Assembly (NCBI GenBank): GCA_045540355.1
Contig: JAZQHB010000093.1
Coordinates: 1 to 29,379, forward strand
DNA length: 29,379 bases
Source of the DNA: RGIG2945 sp045540355
GTDB lineage: Bacteria; Bacillota; Clostridia; Oscillospirales; Acutalibacteraceae
Reading direction: 5' to 3'
Part shown: one piece after another, positions 22,640 through 29,379 of the stretch
Layout of the letters: every line of letters starts with the position of its first letter
Position numbering within the stretch: the first letter of the stretch is position 1
Translations under genes and position numbers: made by a program
The notes under the pieces: generated by a model
Database searches by the model: none
What the model saw: only the letters and a program-made list of their open reading frames with translations
What the model was told of the DNA's origin: nothing

Positions 22640-24799
22640 ATGAAATTTAAAAAGATTATAGCCACGATACTCACTTTCTGTATTCTTTTATCTTCTGTGG
22701 CTGTAAGTGCGTTTGCAACAAACGGCGTAACTGTCCAAGAGCTTGAAGACGGCTCAAGGATAATAACGGCAAAAACTGAAGAAGAAGCTATGAAATATCT
22801 TCAGGAATTCGAATGTGAAGAATGCGAAACTGCTCCCGAAACAGGTAAATGGACCCGCAAAACAACCTGTAACGGTCAATGCGGTCATGCACCCGCAATC
22901 ATCGTTCCCGGTATTCTTCAGTCGCAGGTTTATCTGCTTGATAACTACGGAAAAATCATCATGTCCGGTGAAGAAAACAAATCACCTGAAGAAATAAAAA
23001 AAATCATCAATAATAAAGAAGAGTGGGATAAGGTCAGAGCAAACGGCGAGCGTCCGACCGCAGTTGCTGAATCCTTGTTGGTTCAGAATTTCTTTAATTT
23101 TGATGAGCTTTTAGCTAAGCTTCCCGAAATCATCGGAGAATTAACAAAGGCTATTGTATCAAAAGACACAGATGCTTTTGCAGACTATGTATCAGGTCTT
23201 GTTGGTGACAACCTCTCTGCTCACTATTTCAACGAAGACGGAACAAGAAATAATGATATATATTTAGTTGAATATTGGCATTCTCTTGCTGAAGCAACAG
23301 AAAAAGATATTTCTGTTTATTTCGAACAGAGTTCTAAAAACCAGAATCTCACAGAATCCCAAGCAATCTACAAGCAGGTTGATACTGAAGAGTATGCAGA
23401 ATTAGCCGGTGCTGACCACCTCTATTTCTATGCATATCCCTCATTCGGTGATACTTATGAATCAGCTGAAAGACTGAACGAATTTGTTCAGATGGTTAAG
23501 GCTGAAACCGGTCACTCAAAGGTTAACCTTGTTTTCATCAGCCTCGGCGGTACAATAGGCACTGCATATTTTGATTTGTATCCCAACACTAACGATGTAA
23601 ACAAAGCTATCTTTGCATCTTCCGCTTTGGACGGTTCTTCACTTTTAGGCGATCTCTTCGCAGGCAACTATACAGTTGATGATTCTGAGCTTATGCTTAC
23701 AGAGGTAGTCCCTGATTTATTCAATTCATTTGCTCAGGGTAAAGTACCTATGTGGCTTGCACACATGATAAACATACTTTTAAGAGCTATTCCGCCTGTA
23801 TTCGGTGATGATGTCGAACAGGTTCTGATGCAAGTAATTCAGACTATCGTTGACGATTTCCTTGTAAAATGTCCGTCAATGTGGGCTTTGATTCCGAGTG
23901 AAATGTATCCTGAATTAAGTGAAAAGTATCTCTCTGACCCCAAATTAGCAGGATTGAAAGAAAAGACAGACCGCTATTATAATGCACAGATTACTAACAA
24001 AGTCCGTCTTCCTCAGCTTAATGCAAGAGATGATATGGCAATATTCATCGTATGCGGTTACGGATTACATCTTCCCGGAGTTTTAGAGTCCTTCTATACA
24101 AAACATTCGGATTCAATTATTGAATCTTCATCACAGTCAGGCGGTGCTTACTTTGCACCTATCGGTGAAACACTTCCCGATGATTATGTTCCCGCTATTG
24201 ATGACAGCTACATTTCTCCCGATAAAATGGTGGATGCCGGTGCCGGTTATCTTCCCGATAACACATGGTTTGTTTACGGTCAGGGACACATGAATCTTCA
24301 GGATGCTCTCCACGATTACATCTCAATGTGTGTTCATATTGCATACGATGACAGTATCAAAGATGCTCGTGTTAATAACGGCGGTTATCCTCAGTTCAAC
24401 GAATATCGTTATACAAAAACTCTTGCAGGAAGTCATGCGACTTCACTCGGCGGTTTGTTAGGAAAAGCTTTCGTTGACGATGAATGCACAATTATCAATA
24501 CAGAATATTTGAACAAATTCAACCCCACAGATGCTCAACGAAAAGAATTTGAAGCAGCCGCAAGAGAAGCAGCAGACGCTTTCCTTTCTAAGAATTGGGA
24601 TGCAGAAGCAACTAAGAAAGCTGAAATCAGATTACTCGACATCATGAAAGAGCTCGGTATGGATGATGAAGGCAAATGGTTCTTCGATTCAAAACAGACT
24701 TCACTTGAAAAAACTCTCAACGACATACTTAACTTTTTATTTGAGACAATTTCCAAAATCATAAGTAAATTTTTCGGTTACAAGAGCTTCTGGAGCTGA
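22640..24799 (+). CDS. Secreted LCAT-like alpha/beta-hydrolase, paralogue 2
   Basis: The 719-residue protein aligns with paralogue 1 along its length. It has a signal peptide ending near AFA, a matching CEECE...CNGQCGH cysteine module, the HAPAIIVPGILQSQVYL strand, the same FISLGGT elbow and CPSMWALIP, and a His in GQGHMNLQ. It is longer mainly through an insertion after the first strand (around residues 105-140, Lys/Glu-rich) and one near the C-terminus. The tail IISKFFGYKSFWS matches that of paralogue 1. The ATG at 22640 has AAGGAGG 7 nt upstream; a longer frame from 22547 lies upstream of the transcription start and is rejected. Tandem duplication is clear, with separate promoters. Confidence 0.75.
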   Translation: MKFKKIIATILTFCILLSSVAVSAFATNGVTVQELEDGSRIITAKTEEEAMKYLQEFECEECETAPETGKWTRKTTCNGQCGHAPAIIVPGILQSQVYLLDNYGKIIMSGEENKSPEEIKKIINNKEEWDKVRANGERPTAVAESLLVQNFFNFDELLAKLPEIIGELTKAIVSKDTDAFADYVSGLVGDNLSAHYFNEDGTRNNDIYLVEYWHSLAEATEKDISVYFEQSSKNQNLTESQAIYKQVDTEEYAELAGADHLYFYAYPSFGDTYESAERLNEFVQMVKAETGHSKVNLVFISLGGTIGTAYFDLYPNTNDVNKAIFASSALDGSSLLGDLFAGNYTVDDSELMLTEVVPDLFNSFAQGKVPMWLAHMINILLRAIPPVFGDDVEQVLMQVIQTIVDDFLVKCPSMWALIPSEMYPELSEKYLSDPKLAGLKEKTDRYYNAQITNKVRLPQLNARDDMAIFIVCGYGLHLPGVLESFYTKHSDSIIESSSQSGGAYFAPIGETLPDDYVPAIDDSYISPDKMVDAGAGYLPDNTWFVYGQGHMNLQDALHDYISMCVHIAYDDSIKDARVNNGGYPQFNEYRYTKTLAGSHATSLGGLLGKAFVDDECTIINTEYLNKFNPTDAQRKEFEAAAREAADAFLSKNWDAEATKKAEIRLLDIMKELGMDDEGKWFFDSKQTSLEKTLNDILNFLFETISKIISKFFGYKSFWS

Positions 24800-24814
24800 A
24801 AACAAGCATAAATT

Positions 24815-24850
24815 AACGCCTTGCACTTTCGTGCAGGGCGTTTACTTTTG
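24815..24850. terminator. Bidirectional terminator
   Basis: AACGCCTTGCAC pairs with GTGCAGGGCGTT (one mismatch) around TTTC. It lies between the convergent hydrolase paralogue 2 and metallo-hydrolase genes. Confidence 0.8.
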
Positions 24851-24851
24851 G

Positions 24852-25640
24852 CTATATTTCAAATTCACGGCCTGTTGATATATATTCAAGCTTGTCTTTC
24901 ATTAAGTTTTTAAGATAATCATACTGTTCAAGACCGGTACAATGACAGGTATAATATCGGCAGTTGTTTTCCAAAAGTTTGCGAGCGATATATTCAAGCT
25001 TTTCTTTGCCGTCAGTACCGGGGTCAAGCTTTACAAGATGGAAACCACCTATAAAAACATCAGGCTTCACCCACTCTACAATATTGAGTATGCCCTTGTG
25101 CGAACAACCGCTGAAAAGAATTTTTCTGCCGTTTTCAATAACCAGCATATACTGCTCATGCTCGAAACCGTCCTGAACAAACTCACCGTTTTTAAGCTCA
25201 TTCAGACCTGCAGAATCGTTAGAGAAATCGGGATTTTTGTCATTGCAGGTGAACAATTCAATCTTATCCGAAATCTTGAAAGCATCATCTGTCAGTATGA
25301 TGTTTTTTGTTTTTAGCTCTTTATCAATACCGATAAACTTTTGAGTACCGTTGTAGTATTCTCCGAATGCGTTTTTGTTTATATAAATCGGTGCAGTATT
25401 GTTAATCTGAGTAAACTTTAACATTCCGCCGCCATGGTCATAGTGTCCGTGTGATAGGACTGCAAAATCAACCGATGTCAAATCAACACCTATTTTCTCA
25501 GCGTTTTCCGCAAATGCATCTGTCTGTCCGCTGTCAAAAAGGATTTTGTTTTTATCCGTTTCAATGTAAAGGCTCAGACCATGCTCAGAGGTCAGACTAT
25601 CATTTATCGCCGTATTTTCAGCTAATACATTTATTTTCAT
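24852..25640 (-). CDS. Metallo-beta-lactamase-fold hydrolase
   Basis: The 262-residue protein carries the metal-binding HxHxDH motif as H64-G-H66-Y-D68-H69, further ligand motifs GCSHKGILNI (about 178-187) and GGFHL, and a closing CHCTG. This set resembles the MBL subgroup related to dihydropterin-ribofuranosyl aminobenzene phosphate synthase, although the actual substrate is unknown. It has no signal peptide. The ATG is 1 bp past the stop of the pyridoxal kinase gene, so the two are co-transcribed and coupled. A role connected to vitamin B6 is not implied by sequence. Confidence 0.85.
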   Translation of the reverse strand: MKINVLAENTAINDSLTSEHGLSLYIETDKNKILFDSGQTDAFAENAEKIGVDLTSVDFAVLSHGHYDHGGGMLKFTQINNTAPIYINKNAFGEYYNGTQKFIGIDKELKTKNIILTDDAFKISDKIELFTCNDKNPDFSNDSAGLNELKNGEFVQDGFEHEQYMLVIENGRKILFSGCSHKGILNIVEWVKPDVFIGGFHLVKLDPGTDGKEKLEYIARKLLENNCRYYTCHCTGLEQYDYLKNLMKDKLEYISTGREFEI

Positions 25641-25641
25641 A

Positions 25642-26475
25642 TTACTCAGCCAATGCCTCTATAAGCTCTCCCAATACCGGCTCAAACTTTGCACCGTACC
25701 AATGATTGTCTTCTTCTGCGGTCGCTTTTATACATTTTACCGTATAGTCAGCGGCAATCTTTGCAGCATCATAAGCTGATTTACCTCGTACTATTGCTCC
25801 CACAAATGACGATGCATAAATGTCGCCTGTGCCGTGACAACTGTTTGAAAGCTTATTATGTTCATAATATGAATATTCGCCGTTTTCAAATACGACAACA
25901 CCCGTTGTGTCCGCTGAATATGAAACACCGGTCAAGATGATATTTTTACAACCGACTGCATTGAGCTTTGCAATTATTTCATCAATGTAATCACGGTCAT
26001 ACTCAGTCTTGTATTCACAACCTGTGATAAAACAAGCTTCTGTGATGTTAGGTACGATATAATCAGCGGTTGCACAAAGACCCTTCATAGCTTCAACAAA
26101 TTCCATATCAAATCCTGGGTACAAATTACCGTTATCAGCCATTGCGGGGTCAACGATTTTAAGGCAATTGTCACTTGCATTTGCATTGAAGATGTCAATA
26201 ACATAATCTATCTGCTTTGTGCTTCCGAGGTAACCTGTGTAAATCGCATCAAATTTTATACCCTCTTTCACCCAATGCTCCTTGATTGCGGGCATATCAT
26301 CGGTCAAATCACGGAATGTGTATCCGCTGAAGCCTGCAGTATGAGTTGAAAGCACCGCTGACGGCAGAACACAAGTTTCAATTCCGCAAGCAGAAATTAT
26401 CGGAAGTGCAACTGTCAACGAACACTGACCGACACATGAAATATCCTGAATTGTAAGAATTTTTTTGTAAGACAT
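25642..26475 (-). CDS. pdxY: Pyridoxal/pyridoxamine kinase (PdxY-like)
   Basis: The 277-residue ribokinase-fold enzyme phosphorylates pyridoxal and related vitamers to make PLP by salvage. Visible motifs are QDISCVGQCSLTVALPI at the start, VDPAMADNGNLY (108-119), VPNITEA (141-147) and the anion-hole/catalytic HGTGD (214-218). Length fits PdxY/PdxK proteins; the choice between names is uncertain. The ATG has GAGGAG about 7 nt upstream. The gene has its own promoter with a good -10 but poor -35 box and lies just downstream of a MocR-type regulator, consistent with activation by PdxR. The MBL-fold gene is coupled downstream. Confidence 0.9.
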   Translation of the reverse strand: MSYKKILTIQDISCVGQCSLTVALPIISACGIETCVLPSAVLSTHTAGFSGYTFRDLTDDMPAIKEHWVKEGIKFDAIYTGYLGSTKQIDYVIDIFNANASDNCLKIVDPAMADNGNLYPGFDMEFVEAMKGLCATADYIVPNITEACFITGCEYKTEYDRDYIDEIIAKLNAVGCKNIILTGVSYSADTTGVVVFENGEYSYYEHNKLSNSCHGTGDIYASSFVGAIVRGKSAYDAAKIAADYTVKCIKATAEEDNHWYGAKFEPVLGELIEALAE

Positions 26476-26551
26476 AAAAACACTCCTCTTTGGTTTTTTA
26501 TCATTATACCACAGATTGGTATTGAATAAATATCCAAATGAGGAGTTTTTT
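26476..26551 (-). promoter_or_regulatory. pdxY promoter region with flanking inverted repeat
   Basis: A TATAAT box lies at 26503-26508 (- strand), but the -35 position (26526-26531) reads ATTTAT, so an activator is probably needed. The 20 bp at 26495-26514 match the pdxR promoter at 27662-27681 in 19 positions, in the same register around the -10 box. A long inverted repeat flanks the promoter: 26476-26493 contains the pdxY ribosome binding site and 26534-26551 its near complement. In a read-through transcript from pdxR the site would be sequestered. Confidence 0.5.
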
Positions 26552-26562
26552 ATATAACCAGA

Positions 26563-27642
26563 TTATTTATTTTTTCTTTTATTCCGTCTGACTCGGTTTA
26601 TGTGGCGTTCAAAATCGCCGCTGTTGATAAGCTCTGCAAGCACAAGCTGTTCAAAGACCGGAACTGTGCAGGAATAAAAACCGAGCCTTTCGTTAAAGTC
26701 TTCAAGCAACTGTAAAGGTAAAATCATATACCCTACCCTGATTGACGGTGCTACGGTCTTCGAAAATGTGTTAAGGTAAATAACTTTACCGTCCTGAGAT
26801 AAAGAAAAAACGGTATCTTCGTTTTTCTTGGAAACGGTCAGCTCAGATTCATAGTTATCTTCAATAATATATGCATTGCGTTTTTCTGCCCATTTGAGAT
26901 ATTCTTTTCTTTTTGATGCACTTGCAGAAATACCACTCGGATAACTGTTAAAGGGTGTAATATGCAAAACTGTTGCCTTTGTTTTTTCAAGCTCTGATGA
27001 TATAATACCGTCATTTCCGAGCTTCAGCATATCGCAACTAACTCCGTTGGCAGTGTAAACTTTGCGAATTTTTTCATACGAAGGGTCTTCCAAAGCAAAA
27101 ATTCTGTTTTCACCCAAAAGCTGAACAATAAGACTGTAAAGATATTCTGCACCCGAACCGATTATTACTTGTTCGGGACTTACACTCATACCGTTGCTTC
27201 TTGCAAGGTATGTTGATATAGCCAGTCGCAGCTCCCGACAACCCATATTGGGAGATTTGACAAGAATTTCGTCACCGTAGTCAGTAAGAACTCTTCTCAT
27301 CGTTTTGGCAAGCACAGAAAACGGAAACTCATGTTTGAAATTATGTAATGCATCGACTTTGACTGTTTTCGAGTTGCTTTCTGTAACAGACAAGAAATCA
27401 TCTTCTTTGTATATAACGAAATAACCGCTTCTCTGCCGTGATTCTATATAACCCTCATCGCAGAGTATGGAATATGCGTGCATAACAGTAACCACGCTTG
27501 TGTCGGATTCCTCTGCAAGCAAACGCTTTGACGGAAGCTTTGAGCCATAAGAAAACACACCACTGACAATATCATGACGCAGTTGCTCGTATAACTGAAT
27601 ATATGCGGACTTACCGCTTGTGCGGTCAACACTGTACTTCAT
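26563..27642 (-). CDS. pdxR: MocR/GntR-type regulator PdxR, C-terminally truncated
   Basis: The 359-residue protein has a GntR winged helix (about residues 10-78) fused to an aminotransferase-fold domain. The PLP-binding Lys is K295 in NTFSKTVAPSIRVGY and the cofactor ring Asp/Asn region is EDNYESE. Members such as PdxR sense PLP and control B6 genes, and the kinase gene follows directly. Family proteins are usually about 440-490 residues; this one stops shortly after HINRVRR in a Lys-rich tail, missing about 80-100 residues of the small domain. It may be non-functional or partly functional. The ATG at 27642 has GGAG 7 nt upstream; an upstream in-frame extension overlaps the promoter and is rejected. 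Confidence 0.82.
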   Translation of the reverse strand: MKYSVDRTSGKSAYIQLYEQLRHDIVSGVFSYGSKLPSKRLLAEESDTSVVTVMHAYSILCDEGYIESRQRSGYFVIYKEDDFLSVTESNSKTVKVDALHNFKHEFPFSVLAKTMRRVLTDYGDEILVKSPNMGCRELRLAISTYLARSNGMSVSPEQVIIGSGAEYLYSLIVQLLGENRIFALEDPSYEKIRKVYTANGVSCDMLKLGNDGIISSELEKTKATVLHITPFNSYPSGISASASKRKEYLKWAEKRNAYIIEDNYESELTVSKKNEDTVFSLSQDGKVIYLNTFSKTVAPSIRVGYMILPLQLLEDFNERLGFYSCTVPVFEQLVLAELINSGDFERHINRVRRNKRKNK

Positions 27643-27669
27643 AATGTCTCCAATGAAAAACTTTTTATC

Positions 27670-27698
27670 ATTATAGCACAGTAAGCCAATCACTGCAA
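27670..27698 (-). promoter_or_regulatory. pdxR promoter
   Basis: On the - strand TTGCAG (27693-27698) and TATAAT (27670-27675) are separated by 17 bp, 28 nt before the pdxR ATG. It shares a 19/20-bp core with the pdxY promoter. Confidence 0.65.
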
Positions 27699-27767
27699 AT
27701 TAAATATCTCAAAGGACTTGATTATTGCAATATATTGTGCTAAAATAACTACAGTTAAAGTAAAAAG

Positions 27768-27814
27768 CACTTCTTCACTTTTAAGTTTTACTCTAATTAA
27801 CACACTTCTTCACT
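27768..27814. repeat. Direct repeat CACTTCTTCACT, two copies
   Basis: The 12-mer occurs at 27768-27779 and 27803-27814, 35 bp apart, in an AT-rich gap (27699-27842) that has no gene and no convincing tRNA promoter. Confidence 0.4.
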
Positions 27815-27842
27815 ATTACTTATTACCTATTAATTCAAATAT

Positions 27843-27893
27843 GGGGGCGTAGCTCAGCTGGGAGCGAGAAGCACTCAGAAACGCACCCCACAA
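27843..27893 (+). pseudogene. tRNA relic with internal deletion
   Basis: GGGGGCGTAGCTCAGCTGGGA (27843-27863) is the acceptor strand and D arm of an Ala-type tRNA. It then leaves the tRNA pattern: the anticodon and T arms are missing. A CGCACCCC near 27880-27890 could be the old 3' acceptor strand, bulged by one base. The simplest reading is a tRNA gene that lost about half its length. It lies 68 bp upstream of the intact tRNA-Ala. Confidence 0.6.
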
Positions 27894-27908
27894 AAAACTT
27901 AATAAATA

Positions 27909-28024
<116 letters not shown>

Positions 28025-28031
28025 ATTTTTT

Positions 28032-28060
28032 GCCCGCTTTCTTTGGAGAGTGGCTTTTTT
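28032..28060 (+). terminator. Terminator after tRNA-Ala
   Basis: GCC-CTTTC pairs with GAGAG-GGC (small internal loop, one G-U) and is followed by six T residues. A T-rich run also follows the 3' arm of the inverted repeat just upstream. Confidence 0.65.
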
Positions 28061-28123
28061 ATGTCATAATTTATGGCTCTTCGCAGCTATGTAATAACAA
28101 TTATTTTGTTCTTGCAACATTTA

Positions 28124-28132
28124 TGATATAAT
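28124..28132 (+). promoter_or_regulatory. Extended -10 promoter of the ECF sigma gene
   Basis: TGATATAAT is a perfect extended -10 element about 104 nt upstream of the ATG at 28237, with no good -35 box. The long leader contains TCACCGGTGA (28200-28209), a 10-bp palindrome close to the ribosome binding site. Confidence 0.45.
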
Positions 28133-28236
28133 TTTTTAGTTGAAAAAATTTTTCTACAATCTTTAACCAAAAGCAATTTTTTCCACTATATAAGTGAAAT
28201 CACCGGTGAATAAAAAAATCAAAGGAGGTGGTAAAA

Positions 28237-29379
28237 ATGGATAAACGCGAACTTGATACCAAAATAGCAGATATTGCAAAAACTATATTATCATATTGCA
28301 TTGCTCGAACCTCAAACCATTTCGAGGCAGAAGATTTAGCACAGGATATTATATTAGAAATTTACAAATCTGCTGATAATATTCGTAATGTAGATGCTTT
28401 TTATGGATTTATGTGGGCGATTGCAGGTAATGTGTATAAACAATGGTGCAAGAACAAATCAAAAAACAAAGAATGCGAATTAACAGATAATATGATTAAT
28501 GTTGAAGAATCTTTTGACGATAATTCAGAATTATATCTGTTACGACGTGAGCTGACATTGCTTTCTGAAAAGTATCGTAAAGCTGTTGTTTTGTATTATA
28601 TTGAAAACAAATCTTGTTCAGAGATATCCAAGCACCTCTCAATCAGTGAAAGCATGGTAAAATACTTGCTTTTCAAATCAAGACAAATTCTGAAAGAAGG
28701 TATAAACATGGAACGAATTTACGGAACACAAAGCTACAATCCGAAAGATCTTTCACTTTTATTTTGGGGAAATATATCCGAAGAATATTATAATCTTTGT
28801 GATAGTAAAATCTCACAAAATATACTTTTTGCTTGTTATAATGACAAATTAACAGCAGAACAAATCAGTCTTGAAATCGGTGTTGCCCTTCCTTATATGG
28901 AAGAAAATCTCAAGACGTTATGTGAATATGAGTTGCTCAAAAAAGATGGTAACAGATATTATTCAAACATCGTTATTTTAACGAAGGATTTTATGAGTGA
29001 AGTTAACAGCAAAACCATTGAATTAAGAAAAAACATTTCTTTAATGTTAAAAATCGCTATCGAAAAGAATAAGCAAGCAGTCAAGAAGGTGGCTTTCAGT
29101 AGTGTAGATATAAATAATAATTCACTTTCATGGCAATTAGTTTGTTTTGTTTTATTTGATGCAGTTATTGAAAATCTGCAGAAAAAAATCAAAATTAATT
29201 ATCCAAAAGATAAATTTGGTTCGGAATGTTTTATATGGGCTGCTGAAAATTGTGAAGAAAATTGTTGGAAAGATGATTTTGGATTTTGGGTTTCTGCTTC
29301 GAAAAATGCTAATGGTGATTATATTCACTTTATGGATTTTCCGATTAATGGAGATAGGATAAATGACTTTTTCTTTGAA
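28237..29379 (+). CDS. ECF-type sigma-70 family factor with long C-terminal extension (partial, runs off the window)
   Basis: The frame stays open from ATG 28237 to the window edge (381 codons). AAAGGAGG lies about 7 nt upstream of the ATG. Residues 1-80 resemble sigma region 2 (EAEDLAQDIILEIYKS, then the YGFMWAIAGNVYKQW segment), and residues about 100-155 region 4 (LSEKYRKAVVLYYIENKSCSEISKHLSISES, split here by its own turn). Residues from 156 on are not part of a normal ECF factor; around 205-260 they look like a winged helix (LTAEQISLEIG, YELLKKDGNRYYS), followed by an alpha/beta region with many aromatic residues. Such an extension may sense a signal or bind a partner. The target genes would lie to the right. 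Confidence 0.75.
   Translation, partial: MDKRELDTKIADIAKTILSYCIARTSNHFEAEDLAQDIILEIYKSADNIRNVDAFYGFMWAIAGNVYKQWCKNKSKNKECELTDNMINVEESFDDNSELYLLRRELTLLSEKYRKAVVLYYIENKSCSEISKHLSISESMVKYLLFKSRQILKEGINMERIYGTQSYNPKDLSLLFWGNISEEYYNLCDSKISQNILFACYNDKLTAEQISLEIGVALPYMEENLKTLCEYELLKKDGNRYYSNIVILTKDFMSEVNSKTIELRKNISLMLKIAIEKNKQAVKKVAFSSVDINNNSLSWQLVCFVLFDAVIENLQKKIKINYPKDKFGSECFIWAAENCEENCWKDDFGFWVSASKNANGDYIHFMDFPINGDRINDFFFE

Overview
This window looks like chromosomal DNA from a low-GC, gut-type clostridial Firmicute (Oscillospirales/Ruminococcaceae style). The indications are AT-rich intergenic DNA, near-consensus GGAGG ribosome binding sites, TTGACA/TATAAT promoters with 17-bp spacers, DUF2975/XRE and ECF sigma modules, intracellular glycosidases, and a large Cys-rich surface protein. 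The species cannot be named from sequence alone. There is no sign of a phage, insertion sequence or CRISPR array.

Layout. The left edge (1-77) holds a strong promoter firing leftward out of the window, probably the start of an rRNA operon. A polytopic GT-C-like membrane protein gene follows on the + strand (244-1767). From 1824 to 15699 nearly everything is on the - strand. In coordinate order this block contains a lipoprotein; a von Willebrand A protein; a macro-domain protein fused to an XRE-like region; a two-TM helical-repeat protein; an operon of DUF2975, XRE and small membrane protein genes ending in a frameshifted gene relic; and a carbohydrate operon (beta-helix protein, a 49-aa protein, two tandem GH39-like enzymes). 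After a lone 59-aa protein gene on the + strand come a 942-residue Cys-rich surface protein directly behind a TetR regulator with a clear operator, a stem-loop-rich intergenic element, and an XRE regulator.

The XRE regulator faces a histidine phosphatase gene on the + strand across a palindrome. The - strand operon at 16500-20078 encodes a MacA/HlyD-like adaptor, a MacB/FtsX-type permease and a SanA-like protein, with no ATPase gene. On the + strand, 20304-24799 holds two paralogous secreted LCAT-like alpha/beta-hydrolases, each with its own promoter. The - strand then carries pdxR (C-terminally truncated), a pyridoxal kinase gene and a metallo-beta-lactamase-fold gene. The right end holds a tRNA relic, an intact tRNA-Ala(GGC) nested between inverted repeats, and an ECF sigma factor with a long C-terminal extension that runs off the window.

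Most interesting: the two LCAT-like proteins, whose nucleophile elbow departs from GxSxG and which share a C-terminal tail; the VWA plus macro-XRE pair; the intracellular GH39/beta-helix/49-aa cassette; the tRNA-Ala between long inverted repeats; and the truncated PdxR with near-identical core promoters at pdxR and the kinase gene. I did not find a system I can call clearly new; these are leads.
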